Assembly: GCF_001870465.1 (NCBI RefSeq)
Contig: NZ_MDGK01000037.1
Span: forward strand, 64,501 to 128,500
Origin: Pseudomonas extremorientalis
Lineage (GTDB): Bacteria > Pseudomonadota > Gammaproteobacteria > Pseudomonadales > Pseudomonadaceae
DNA: 64,000 bases
Direction: 5' to 3'
This document shows, piece by piece, positions 55,866 through 64,000 of the stretch. The position numbers and the translations under genes are program-made. The notes beneath the pieces are model-generated. The model ran no database searches. It was not told where the DNA came from and worked only from the letters and a program-made list of their open reading frames with translations. Within the stretch, counting starts at the first letter, position 1. Each line of letters starts with the position of its first letter.

Positions 55866-56894
55866 ATGACTGACTACGATGTCGTCATAATAGGCGCCGG
55901 CCCAGCAGGATGCGCGACGGCTATTGCTTGCGCTCAACATGGCTTGAGGGTGGCCATTGTTGAGCGCCTTTCATTTCCTCGCGAACGTCCTGGCGAAACA
56001 CTGCATCCTGGCATAGAGCCTCTTCTTAAACAGCTAGGTGTGATGAACCAAGTGCAGGCGGGCAAATTCATCAGGCCTTTTGGAAACTGGGTAACGTGGG
56101 ATAAGGAACGAAACTTTACTCCCTTCGGAAATGATGCCGATGGCGCTTGGTCAGGGTTTCAAATACCCAGGTCCACATTGGATGGTTTTTTATTGGCGAA
56201 GGCAATCGCGCTGGGGGTCCAGGCCCTGCAGCCTTGCCATGCAAAAAAGGTACTCCTGGAAAACGGTCGTGTCATGGGCGTGCAAACCCTTACCGGGGCT
56301 CTGTCTTGCCGCCAGCTTGTGGATGCCAGCGGCGCTCATGGCTGGCTCACACGTCAGCTCGGGCTGGGATCACGTTGCTACTCACCGCCACTTACGGCCC
56401 TGTATGGTTATACGAGCGGAACGGTCGACGAAAGTGCACTGGGTATTTTCGCCGATCGGCTGGGGTGGTATTGGACCGCACAGGTAGGACGAAAGCTGTA
56501 TCACTGGACACGCCTCTATTTTGAGCACGCTCAGATCTGCAAGGCATCTGCTGTTCCATCCTCCTTCGAACACCTGACCCACGTGGGGAAAATGCAGGGT
56601 GCCGATGTTACTTGGAGAATCTGCGAGCAATCGGCAGGCAATGGCTACTTCATCGCGGGAGACGCCAGCACGGTGATAGATCCGGGCGCCTCTCATGGGG
56701 TTCTTAAAGCACTAATGTCAGGAATGATGGCCGCCCAGGCTGTCATCGAAGGATGTGACAACCCAACGAATCAACAGGTTATTTCCCTGCAGTACCGACG
56801 ATGGATACGGGACTGGTTCGAGAGCGATGTAAAAAGAATGCGTGAACTGTATCGTGCCCATCCGTTCCCTCCTCCCTGGCTTGAAAAGCCATAG
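55866..56894 (+). CDS. FAD-dependent oxidoreductase of the LodB/QhpG/halogenase-like group
   Basis: This 342-residue flavoprotein has the N-terminal FAD motif VVIIGAGPAGCATAIACAQH (about 5-24), followed by SFPRERPGETLHPGIEPLL, the group's second signature. The C-terminal FAD-binding block is GYFIAGDASTVIDPGASHG (about 260-278). It lacks the WxWxIP motif of tryptophan halogenases. Relatives include LodB and QhpG, which modify residues in a partner protein, and geranylgeranyl-reductase-like enzymes. It starts 21 bp after the 732-residue protein, so the two form one unit. Low GC relative to the neighbours. Confidence 0.78.
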   Translation: MTDYDVVIIGAGPAGCATAIACAQHGLRVAIVERLSFPRERPGETLHPGIEPLLKQLGVMNQVQAGKFIRPFGNWVTWDKERNFTPFGNDADGAWSGFQIPRSTLDGFLLAKAIALGVQALQPCHAKKVLLENGRVMGVQTLTGALSCRQLVDASGAHGWLTRQLGLGSRCYSPPLTALYGYTSGTVDESALGIFADRLGWYWTAQVGRKLYHWTRLYFEHAQICKASAVPSSFEHLTHVGKMQGADVTWRICEQSAGNGYFIAGDASTVIDPGASHGVLKALMSGMMAAQAVIEGCDNPTNQQVISLQYRRWIRDWFESDVKRMRELYRAHPFPPPWLEKP

Positions 56895-56914
56895 CCAATA
56901 CGGCCCTTGCGCGG

Positions 56915-57643
56915 TCAAGCAATCACCTGTCGAACGGCAAGCAACACCATAAAATGCGCGGGGTAAAGGCTATACGCCCAGCGCCGCATGGCGGGTGGCG
57001 CGGCGTTTTTGGCATGTCGCAGCAGGACCAAGCCGAGCAGTGGCGCGACCATGCACACCGTCAGTCCCGACAGCGCCAAAAACGTACCGCTGTTGAGCAG
57101 GGCCTGCCATTGATTGGCTACGACGCAGACCGCGCCCGGTAATATGCTGAAATACCAGGGACGACAAAACACCAGAACCATCGCCAGTGGCAGTAATACG
57201 CCAAAAAAGCCAAACATCAGTTGCGTGGAAAACACGGCTGCGATCATGACAGCAATCAGCGCCAATCCTCGATCAAGAAGCGCCTTCTGATGCCATCCTC
57301 TGGCAACCAGCAAACCCAGCGCCAACGTCGGCAATACGTTCAGCGTATCGGCATCCTCGATAAACATCCGGTATGGCACTTCGCTGATCACACTGAACAG
57401 CAACAGCCACCCCACGTAATGCCATTGGCGCGTCACTGGCGTGCCTGCGACTCGATGCAGGTTGGCCGCAATCGCCAGGCAAAACCACGGAAACGCCAGG
57501 CGCCCCGGCACATACAGGCCATCCAGGCTTAAACCGACATAGCGCAGGTGGTCCAGTACCATACTCAACAGCGCCAGCCACTTGAGCAGATCCAGAGCCC
57601 CATCGCGGACACGTCCGACAGGCATCGTTCCAGTACCGTGCAT
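56915..57643 (-). CDS. TraX family membrane protein
   Basis: This integral membrane protein of about 242 residues has seven to eight helices. Its N-terminal segment RDGALDLLKWLALLSMVLDH is the TraX/acyltransferase-3-like signature, and RRWAYSLYPAHFMVLLAV near the C terminus is also diagnostic. F-plasmid TraX N-acetylates pilin, but no conjugation genes are present, so another acetylation target is likely. Starts at 57643 (GGGGA close upstream), 57664 or 57625 are possible. It is divergent from ltaE and convergent with the accessory flavoprotein gene. Confidence 0.75.
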   Translation of the reverse strand: MHGTGTMPVGRVRDGALDLLKWLALLSMVLDHLRYVGLSLDGLYVPGRLAFPWFCLAIAANLHRVAGTPVTRQWHYVGWLLLFSVISEVPYRMFIEDADTLNVLPTLALGLLVARGWHQKALLDRGLALIAVMIAAVFSTQLMFGFFGVLLPLAMVLVFCRPWYFSILPGAVCVVANQWQALLNSGTFLALSGLTVCMVAPLLGLVLLRHAKNAAPPAMRRWAYSLYPAHFMVLLAVRQVIA

Positions 57644-57733
57644 AATTCCCCAGTGACTTTGCATTTACAGTGCGTGCGCACCCGCGACAATCTTGGTTAC
57701 AGTGCGCACCAACATCGACCACAGGAATGGGCC

Positions 57734-58774
57734 ATGACCGACAAGAGCCAACAATTCGCCAGTGACAACTATTCCGGCATCTGCCCGGAAGCCTGGGCCG
57801 CCATGGAACAAGCCAACCAGGGCCATCAACGCGCCTACGGCGATGATGAATGGACCCACCGCGCCGCCGACGGTTTCCGCAACTTGTTCGAAACCGACTG
57901 CGAAGTGTTCTTCGCCTTCAACGGTACCGCCGCCAACTCACTGGCGCTGTCTTCGCTGTGCCAGAGCTACCATAGCGTGATTTGCTCGGAAACCGCCCAC
58001 GTCGAAACCGACGAATGCGGCGCGCCGGAGTTTTTCTCCAACGGCTCCAAGCTGCTCACCGCCCGCACCGAAAACGGCAAGCTGACCCCGGAGTCGATCC
58101 GCGAGATCGCCCTCAAGCGCCAGGACATCCACTACCCCAAGCCACGCGTGGTCACCCTGACCCAAGCCACGGAAGTCGGCAGCGTGTACACCCCGGAAGA
58201 AATCCGCGCCATCAGCGCCACCTGCAAAGAGCTGGGCCTGAACCTGCACATGGACGGCGCACGCTTCTCCAACGCCTGCGCGTTCCTCGGCTGCTCGCCC
58301 GCCGACCTGACCTGGAAAGCCGGTGTGGACGTGCTGTGCTTTGGCGGCACGAAGAACGGCATGGCCGTGGGTGAAGCGATCCTGTTCTTCAACCACAAGC
58401 TGGCCGAAGACTTCGACTACCGCTGCAAACAGGCCGGGCAGCTGGCATCGAAAATGCGCTTTCTTTCGGCCCCGTGGGTAGGTCTGTTGGAAAACGACGC
58501 CTGGCTCAAACACGCACGCCATGCCAACCACTGCGCGCAGCTGCTGAGCAGCCTGGTGGCGGATATTCCCGGCGTGGAGTTGATGTTCCCGGTGCAGGCC
58601 AACGGCGTGTTCCTGCAACTCTCGGAGCCGGCCATCGCAGCGTTGACGGCCAAGGGCTGGCGTTTCTACACCTTCATCGGCAAGGGCGGCGCGCGCTTTA
58701 TGTGTGCGTGGGATACCGAGGAAGAGCGTGTAAGAGAATTGGCTGCGGACATTCGGAAAGTGATGGAAGCCTGA
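57734..58774 (+). CDS. ltaE: Low-specificity L-threonine aldolase
   Basis: This 346-residue PLP enzyme cleaves threonine or allo-threonine to glycine and acetaldehyde. The Schiff-base lysine is in CFGGTKNGMAVGEA (near 207), with HMDGARFSNACA before it. The ATG at 57734 (MTDKSQQFASDNYSG) has AGGA upstream; the longer frame is antisense to the TraX gene. It belongs to the glycine-metabolism neighbourhood of glyA and the betaine genes. Confidence 0.93.
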   Translation: MTDKSQQFASDNYSGICPEAWAAMEQANQGHQRAYGDDEWTHRAADGFRNLFETDCEVFFAFNGTAANSLALSSLCQSYHSVICSETAHVETDECGAPEFFSNGSKLLTARTENGKLTPESIREIALKRQDIHYPKPRVVTLTQATEVGSVYTPEEIRAISATCKELGLNLHMDGARFSNACAFLGCSPADLTWKAGVDVLCFGGTKNGMAVGEAILFFNHKLAEDFDYRCKQAGQLASKMRFLSAPWVGLLENDAWLKHARHANHCAQLLSSLVADIPGVELMFPVQANGVFLQLSEPAIAALTAKGWRFYTFIGKGGARFMCAWDTEEERVRELAADIRKVMEA

Positions 58775-58949
58775 AAAGACGGGCCTCTCAGCCCATTCTC
58801 AGAGACTGTTTGTACGTGTTTCCGACAGTATCTATCTAGCCCCTGCCCTGGATAAGATCCCGTCACCCCGAAACAACGGACGCGTTTTTTCGGGCTGACT
58901 GCCTGCCGAATAATCGGCTGGAAATGGAAATCCTATCGAGGGCAACATC

Positions 58950-59147
58950 ATGGAAATTCAATGCTACACCACTGACTCTCAACTGCGCGGCGACGTCAAT
59001 GCCACGCTCGTCAGCCTGGATGACCTGAGGAAGCTGGCGAACGTCGGCGACACCATCGTCGAGCCATCCCGCACCTTTACCGTCACCGGAAAAGAGTTCG
59101 AAATGACAGCATCGGGCTCGTACATCATCAACCTGTTTGTGCGTTAA
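58950..59147 (+). CDS. Small conserved-looking hypothetical protein
   Basis: This 65-residue polar protein has no signal peptide or membrane segment: MEIQCYTTDSQLRGDVN at the start and SGSYIINLFVR at the end. GAGGG lies 7 nt before the ATG. The periodic hydrophobic pattern suggests a small beta-rich fold. I do not recognise a family. It is followed by a perfect REP-derived hairpin that could terminate transcription. Confidence 0.6.
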   Translation: MEIQCYTTDSQLRGDVNATLVSLDDLRKLANVGDTIVEPSRTFTVTGKEFEMTASGSYIINLFVR

Positions 59148-59155
59148 GCACTGAC

Positions 59156-59183
59156 TGTGGGAGGAGGCTTGCCCCCTCCCACA
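59156..59183. repeat. Collapsed REP hairpin between convergent genes
   Basis: TGTGGGAGG and CCTCCCACA arms with GC-rich centre form one nearly perfect 28-nt palindrome. It appears to be two REP halves fused without spacer. It lies between the 65-residue protein gene and gbcB, where it could serve as a bidirectional terminator. Confidence 0.75.
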
Positions 59184-59202
59184 TTTAGAACGGCTTCGTT
59201 AG

Positions 59203-60303
59203 TCAGAACTCGATACGCACATCACCCTTCGGCACGCTGCAGCACGACAGGATGTAACCCTCGGCTTCATCTTCCTCGGTAATCCCGCCGTTGTGGTCCA
59301 TCTCGACCTCGCCACCCAGCTTCATCACCTTGCACGTACCACAGATGCCCATGCCGCAGGCTTTCGGGATCAGCAATCCAAGCTTCGCAGCAGCGGCGTG
59401 GACAGTTTCGCCAGGGGCCACGCGAATACTTTTGCCCGACGCAATGAACTCCACCTGATGCAGATCCGCCAAGTCGATTTCCGGCGCTTCGGCGGCCTGT
59501 TCGGCTTGTTCCACCGCATCGGCACGGGCTTCCGGCGGCGTGGCGCCGAAGGACTCCTCGTGATACCGCGTCATGTCGAAACCGGCCACTTCCAGCAAGC
59601 GCTTCACTGCGTTCATGTAAGGCGTAGGCCCGCAACAGAACACTTCGCGCTCGAGGAAGTCCGGCACCATCAGTTCGAGCATCTTGTGGTTCAGGTAACC
59701 GCGATAACCGGCCCATGGCTCGCCCAACCCGTGCTTCTCGCAAATCAGGTGCAGGCTGAAGTTGTCGATTCGCGACGCCATGTGCTCCAGCTCGCGGTGG
59801 TAGATGATGTCCTTGGGCGAGCGGGCGCTGTGAATAAAGGTCATGTCGACATTGGCGTTGGTATCGTAGAACCAACGGGCCATGGACATCACCGGCGTGA
59901 TGCCGACGCCGCCGCTGAGGTACAGCACCTTCGGGCTCGGATAGTCGATGGCATTGAACAGGCCCACCGGCCCGTGCACCGCCAGCTCCTGGCCTTCGTG
60001 CAGGGTGTCGTGCAGCCAGTTGGAAACCTTGCCGCCCGGTACACGCTTGATGGTCACCGAGAAGCTGTAAGGCACCGACGGCGAGCTGGAAATGGTGTAG
60101 GAACGCATGATCGGCTGGCCTTCGATCTCCAGCTCCAGGGTGACGAATTGCCCTGGCTTGAAGAAGAACAGGATCGGCTGATCAGCCATGAAGCAGAAGG
60201 TGCGTACGTCCCAGGTTTCCTGGATGACTTTGACGCACCGGACAATGTGCCGACCATTGGCCCAGGTCTGGGTGGTTACCGGATTCAGGAAATTATTGGA
60301 CAT
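59203..60303 (-). CDS. gbcB: Glycine betaine demethylase, reductase subunit GbcB
   Basis: This 366-residue flavin/iron-sulfur reductase passes electrons to the Rieske oxygenase GbcA. The FAD site is RSYTISSSPS, and the NAD site begins YLSGGVGITPVMSMA. A plant-type [2Fe-2S] ferredoxin domain ends the protein (CGMGICGTC and the final SCC). The start at 60303 (MSNNFLNPV) is preferred over 60384, which lies in the divergent promoter region. Divergent from gbcA across 281 bp. Confidence 0.93.
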   Translation of the reverse strand: MSNNFLNPVTTQTWANGRHIVRCVKVIQETWDVRTFCFMADQPILFFFKPGQFVTLELEIEGQPIMRSYTISSSPSVPYSFSVTIKRVPGGKVSNWLHDTLHEGQELAVHGPVGLFNAIDYPSPKVLYLSGGVGITPVMSMARWFYDTNANVDMTFIHSARSPKDIIYHRELEHMASRIDNFSLHLICEKHGLGEPWAGYRGYLNHKMLELMVPDFLEREVFCCGPTPYMNAVKRLLEVAGFDMTRYHEESFGATPPEARADAVEQAEQAAEAPEIDLADLHQVEFIASGKSIRVAPGETVHAAAAKLGLLIPKACGMGICGTCKVMKLGGEVEMDHNGGITEEDEAEGYILSCCSVPKGDVRIEF

Positions 60304-60584
60304 GTTGTTCTCCACCGCCGACGTCGGCCTTATGGTGGCGATTCTGCGTAACGCCGGAACCGCCCATTTACCTATCTGCGACATTCACATACTTATCGCG
60401 ACCAGCCCCCAACGACCTAGGGTTGCGCGTCGGGAACAGATTGGGCCATGTCGCCCACGGATAAGGTTCTGACGTTGCGCGGCCCCACACTCGCTCCCAA
60501 CAACGACGCTTTCTTTATGCCTTGCGTAGTACAACCGTAGCCACTATTCGCCGGCCACACAGAATGGCCATGAGGACACACACG
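60304..60584. promoter_or_regulatory. Divergent gbcB/gbcA promoter region
   Basis: This 281-bp region serves both betaine demethylase genes. In pseudomonads such genes are activated by the AraC-type regulator GbdR, so its site should lie here, but I could not identify one confidently by eye. GAGG (60572-60575) is the gbcA ribosome binding site. No coding region is supported. Confidence 0.5.
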
Positions 60585-61880
60585 ATGGACGTCACCGCAA
60601 CCTTAAGCTTGGGCGATCCGCTGGAACCCGCACGCAAGGCCACCGCGCAGATGCTGCAAGAGCGCGAGCGCACTTTCTCGCTGCCACAGCCGTTCTACTC
60701 TGATGAGCGGCTGTTTGATATCGACATGCAGGAGATCTTCCAGAAAGAGTGGTTGATCGCCGGCATGACCTGCGAGATCCCCACCAAGGGCAACTACCTG
60801 ACCCTGCAAGTGGGCAAGAACCCGATCATCGTGATCCGTGGCGCCGAAGGCGTGGTGCACGCGTTCCACAACGTGTGCCGCCACCGTGGCTCGCGCTTGT
60901 GCACCAGCGACAAGGGCAAGGTCGCCAAACTCGTGTGCCACTACCACCAGTGGACCTACGAGCTAGACGGCCGCCTGCTGTTCGCCGGCACCGAGATGGG
61001 CGCCGACTTTGACATGAAGCAGTACGGCCTCAAGCCAGTGAACGTGAAGACCGCCGGCGGCTACATCTTCATCAGCCTGGCGGAGAACCCGCCGGCCATC
61101 GACGACTTCCTGTCGACGCTGAACCACTACATGGAACCCTACGACATGGAGAACACCAAGGTGGCGGTGCAAACCACCTTGATGGAAAAAGCCAACTGGA
61201 AGCTGGTGCTGGAAAACAACCGCGAGTGCTACCACTGCAACGCGTCGCACCCGGAACTGCTGAAAACCCTGCTGGAATGGGACGACGTCACCGATCCGCG
61301 CGCCGACCAGGCGTTCAAGGACCATGTAGCCGCCTCTGCCGCCGCCTGGGATGCCGAGAAGATCCCTTACGCCCACGCCAGCTTCGGCCTGCGTAACCGT
61401 ATCGTGCGCATGCCGCTGCTCAAAGGCACCGTGTCGATGACCATGGACGGTAAACAGGGCTGCGCCAAACTCATGGGCCGCATCAAGAACCCGGACCTGG
61501 GCTCGATGCGCATCCTGCACCTGCCCCACTCCTGGAACCACTGCATGGGCGACCACATCATCGTGTTCACTGTGTGGCCGATCAGCGCCCAGGAAACCAT
61601 GGTCACCACCAAGTGGCTGGTGCACAAGGACGCCGTGGAAGGTGTGGACTACGATGTGGCACGCATGCGCGAAGTGTGGGACGCCACCAACGACCAGGAT
61701 CGTCGCCTGGCCGAAGAGAACCAGCGCGGGATCAACTCCACCGCTTACCAGCCTGGCCCGTACTCCAAGACCTATGAGTTCGGCGTGGTGAACTTCGTGG
61801 ACTGGTATAGCGAGCGCATGCTGCACAACCTTGGGGCCGCTCCGGCGCCCTACCTCAAGGGTGTTGCCGCTCACGAATGA
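60585..61880 (+). CDS. gbcA: Glycine betaine demethylase, Rieske oxygenase subunit GbcA
   Basis: This 431-residue Rieske non-heme iron oxygenase removes a methyl group from glycine betaine, giving dimethylglycine and formaldehyde. The Rieske cluster ligands are CRHRG (C98, H100) and CHYHQW (C118, H121). The mononuclear iron site begins at ENNRECYHCNASH. The ATG at 60585 has GAGG 9 nt upstream; the frame is open 21 codons earlier without support. It works with the divergent gbcB. Confidence 0.94.
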   Translation: MDVTATLSLGDPLEPARKATAQMLQERERTFSLPQPFYSDERLFDIDMQEIFQKEWLIAGMTCEIPTKGNYLTLQVGKNPIIVIRGAEGVVHAFHNVCRHRGSRLCTSDKGKVAKLVCHYHQWTYELDGRLLFAGTEMGADFDMKQYGLKPVNVKTAGGYIFISLAENPPAIDDFLSTLNHYMEPYDMENTKVAVQTTLMEKANWKLVLENNRECYHCNASHPELLKTLLEWDDVTDPRADQAFKDHVAASAAAWDAEKIPYAHASFGLRNRIVRMPLLKGTVSMTMDGKQGCAKLMGRIKNPDLGSMRILHLPHSWNHCMGDHIIVFTVWPISAQETMVTTKWLVHKDAVEGVDYDVARMREVWDATNDQDRRLAEENQRGINSTAYQPGPYSKTYEFGVVNFVDWYSERMLHNLGAAPAPYLKGVAAHE

Positions 61881-62540
61881 CACGTTGGTCCGGGGGGCTG
61901 AATTGTACAAAAAACATTCAACCCCCTGCTTCCCCTTGTTTCCCCTGCCCTCCAGCCTTTGCCCAACAACTTATCCACAGAGCCACCCACAGCAATTGTG
62001 GACAAGCGCCGCACCAGCCTGAAATTAAGTGAATAAAATCCGTGACTTATTCAAACCAGTGAGTCTGGGCCGGCTTTGTTCGTTTTTTGAACAACCTAAT
62101 GAAAGCCATGATTGACGTGGCTTGTAGCAGTACACGAACACCTTATCCACAGATGCACCAACAGACTTTGGGGGCAACTCCGATCACGCTGTGGAAAACC
62201 ACCTCAAAGCTTCATGAATCTAGGCTTTCAGGCGTCTCAGCTGAGAAACCGCTTACATCGATCAGATTTTGATCAACTCCATGCAGGCCTTTATTAATAA
62301 GGCCCTCAGCCGAGAGCAAACACGTTATCCACAGAAGCACCAACAGACTATGGGGGCAAGTCGGTTCAGAGAAATACACCGATGCAGCGAAAAACCCCAT
62401 CAAAAACCTTCAGTTAGCTTGGTTATTTTTCGTACATGGGACTCTAGCGCTTGATTCATCAGGGGTGTGGACAACCGCGAACAGGTTATCCACAGACAGG
62501 TCAACAGGGATTGTGGGTAAACCACAGTCCCTGTTCATGT
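61881..62540 (+). repeat. DnaA-box element array, locus B (four units)
   Basis: This 660-bp gap between convergent genes has no supported CDS. It holds four TTATCCACA boxes at 61971, 62143, 62325 and 62486, about 161-182 bp apart. After each box the next 26 nt align without gaps. Units 1 and 4 end in an inverted box (TGTGGACAA at 61997, TGTGGGTAA after 62486). Units 2 and 3 are 33/35 identical from the box onward. Exactly 40 nt before the boxes of units 2 and 3 starts a hairpin (62103 and 62285) with compensatory base changes. An additional hairpin, GGGGG-TGAAT with its complement (61893-61926), follows gbcA. Confidence 0.75.
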
Positions 62541-63311
62541 TCAGCGAACCACACCTTCCTCAACCAATAGCTTGAGGATCGCCTGGGCGCCCTCTTCCGG
62601 GCTCACACCCTTGAGCACTTGCCCACCGCCACCACTGGCCTTGGCCGTGGCGGCTTTCATCCGATCAGCGCCGCTCTTGGCCTTGATCACCTTGAGACGC
62701 TTGGGCCGTGGCTTGGCCGGCTGCAACACCGCCGCATGGAACAGCTCATCCTCTTCAATCCGGACTTCATGGGCCGCCAACTCACCGCGTTGCGCCGGGC
62801 CGTAGGCGCTTTGCCGTGGCTTGGGCGCAGCGTTATCCACCGTCGCCAGGAACGGCAGGCGCACCTTCAAGCGCCGCCGCTGACCACGGGGCAAGGCTTG
62901 CAGCACATGGGCCACACCGCCGTCGATGGACTCCACCTGCGCCAGCCCCACGATCAGCGGCCAACCCAGTTGCTCGGCCAGCAGGAACGGCAGCATGCCC
63001 GAGCCTTCACCGGTTTCGGCCTGGCTGCCGGCGAGCACCACTTGGGCACCCGCATCGCGCAGGTACTCACTGAGCACCGGCAACGCATCGCTACCCGCCG
63101 GTTGCTCCAGCACATGCAATTGCGGCAGGCCCATGCCCAGGTAGCTGCGCAGGGTCGGTTCGGCGATGTTGCCGGCGTGCAGCACCTGCAACTTATCCCC
63201 AGCCATTTGCAGGCCCAGTTCCACAGCGCGGGCATCCTGCTCGGCACGGCGCGGGCGCCCGGAAGTCGGGTGGGCGCCGATGGACACCAGGCTGATTACA
63301 TTCGTCGTCAT
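62541..63311 (-). CDS. Electron transfer flavoprotein beta-type subunit
   Basis: This 256-residue protein is EtfB-like, with SGRPRRAEQDARAVELGLQM near the N terminus and LAGSQAETGEGSGMLPFLLA (about 98-117), the nucleotide-binding part. It pairs with the next upstream EtfA-like gene. Their place in the betaine cluster suggests that they accept electrons from dimethylglycine demethylase rather than serving general beta-oxidation. A long basic tail (PRPKRLKVIKAKSGADRMK) is unusual. The start at 63311 has GAGGA 7 nt upstream. Confidence 0.87.
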   Translation of the reverse strand: MTTNVISLVSIGAHPTSGRPRRAEQDARAVELGLQMAGDKLQVLHAGNIAEPTLRSYLGMGLPQLHVLEQPAGSDALPVLSEYLRDAGAQVVLAGSQAETGEGSGMLPFLLAEQLGWPLIVGLAQVESIDGGVAHVLQALPRGQRRRLKVRLPFLATVDNAAPKPRQSAYGPAQRGELAAHEVRIEEDELFHAAVLQPAKPRPKRLKVIKAKSGADRMKAATAKASGGGGQVLKGVSPEEGAQAILKLLVEEGVVR

Positions 63312-63321
63312 GGTCGTATCC

Positions 63322-64000
63322 TCATGCTGCATCGCGCTTGGCGCCGTTGCGGTAGGCCTCGACCGCCGCGATCAAGGCTTGCAGTATTGCGGCGCTTTCG
63401 CCGATCACCGACAGGTCGGCCCGCTTGATCATGTCGCAGCCCGGGTCGAGGTTGATCGCCACCACTTTGTCGCAGGCGCCGATACCTTGCAGGTGCTGGA
63501 TCGCCCCGGAAATACCCACGGCCACGTAGACCCGCGCCGTGACCCAGGTGCCGCTGGCACCGACCTGGCGATCACGCGCCATGAAGCCATCGTCCACCGC
63601 CACCCGCGAGGCGCCTTCGGTGGCGCCCAGGGCGGCGGCGGTCTGGTGGAACAGCGCCCAATCCTTCACGCCGTTGCCGCCGGAGAAAATGAATTCCGCT
63701 TCGGCCATGGGAATCGCCGCCGGGTCCACCGCCACCGCGCCGAGGTCTTCGATGCGTGGCAGGCTGCGCGCCAGGGCTGTGGATAACTCCACTGGCAGCA
63801 CTTCGTGACGGGTTTCGCTGACCGGATCGGCACATTCGGCAGCCGCCAGGACCAGGCGCGGCAGTGGTCGGGCCAAGTCTTCCTGGCCGGCACCGGCGCG
63901 GCCGATGCACTCGTCGCCCTTGATCTGCCACACCCGCGTGGCCGGGCGCTCCTTGAGGCTGGCGGCAAAGCGCCGACCCAACTCGCCACCGCCGCTGCGG
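63322..64000 (-). CDS. Electron transfer flavoprotein alpha-type subunit (partial, 5' end outside window)
   Basis: The reading frame is open to the window edge, so the N terminus is missing. The visible 226 residues contain the EtfA C-terminal FAD-binding domain: FSGGNGVKDWALFHQTAAAL, VGASGTWVTARVYVAVGISG and AIQHLQGIGACDKVVAINLD, with IKRADLSVIGE near the end. It is 10 bp upstream of the EtfB-like gene and should form the ETF dimer with it. Confidence 0.88.
   Translation of the reverse strand, partial: RSGGGELGRRFAASLKERPATRVWQIKGDECIGRAGAGQEDLARPLPRLVLAAAECADPVSETRHEVLPVELSTALARSLPRIEDLGAVAVDPAAIPMAEAEFIFSGGNGVKDWALFHQTAAALGATEGASRVAVDDGFMARDRQVGASGTWVTARVYVAVGISGAIQHLQGIGACDKVVAINLDPGCDMIKRADLSVIGESAAILQALIAAVEAYRNGAKRDAA

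Noticed and set aside
53646..56894. Two-gene insertion considered as a transposon or genomic island with integrase
   Set aside because: No transposase, integrase, terminal repeats or tRNA gene seen at the edges; only the base composition and context are unusual.
61881..62540. DnaA-box array considered as the chromosomal oriC
   Set aside because: The Pseudomonas oriC lies beside dnaA/rpmH, neither of which is here; no clear AT-rich unwinding region was seen. A secondary role is kept as a hypothesis.

Overview
The window looks like chromosome of a fluorescent Pseudomonas (P. fluorescens group). It is GC-rich. It carries the pqqABCDE and bioBFHCD clusters, creBCD, a sarcosine oxidase operon and glycine betaine demethylase genes in Pseudomonas-type arrangements. 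It is peppered with the short GTGGGAGGGGGCTTGC inverted repeats typical of this group. No rRNA, tRNA, CRISPR array, prophage or insertion sequence was seen.

Layout. (1) 1-6100: PQQ cofactor synthesis (pqqA to pqqE), a tiny Pmp3-type membrane protein, and an aminotransferase divergent from a LysR regulator. (2) 6300-13400: three paralogous ~590-600 residue acyl-CoA dehydrogenases interrupted by a membrane diguanylate cyclase. (3) 13700-18700: a small protein resembling the ends of flagellar rod proteins, then bioD-bioC-bioH-bioF and bioB, all on the minus strand, with a BirA-type operator upstream of bioB. (4) 18800-31200: comF, a ModE-type regulator, a Tat-exported PhoX-family protein, srkA, rarD, a GcvR-like ACT protein, glcB, a single-domain response regulator, a cNMP/CBS/DUF294 protein and a DnaQ-type exonuclease. 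(5) 31300-36700: a FecI/FecR/TonB-receptor iron-signalling operon with a PepSY membrane protein. (6) 36700-44350: a GST-like protein, creBCD, a retropepsin-like protease, an acyltransferase and several small orphan proteins. (7) 44400-53240: fdhA, purU, soxG, soxA, soxD, soxB and glyA, one minus-strand one-carbon block. (8) 53650-56900: a two-gene lower-GC insertion, a 732-residue protein plus a LodB/QhpG-like flavoprotein. (9) 56900-64000: a TraX-family protein, threonine aldolase, gbcB/gbcA, and electron-transfer flavoprotein genes running off the end.

Working together: gbcA/gbcB demethylate glycine betaine, the ETF pair probably serves dimethylglycine demethylation, soxBDAG oxidises sarcosine to glycine, and glyA, purU and fdhA handle the one-carbon units released. 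The bio genes make biotin under probable BirA control.

Most interesting signals: (a) six diverged, gap-free alignable copies of a roughly 100-bp element at two distant loci, each between convergent genes. Each contains a hairpin, a perfect DnaA box exactly 40 nt from the hairpin start, and usually a second inverted box 17 nt further on. (b) The two-gene insertion, which could be a divergent quinoprotein with its maturation flavoprotein. (c) The BirA operator lying inside the first codons of comF and overlapping the bioB -35 element.
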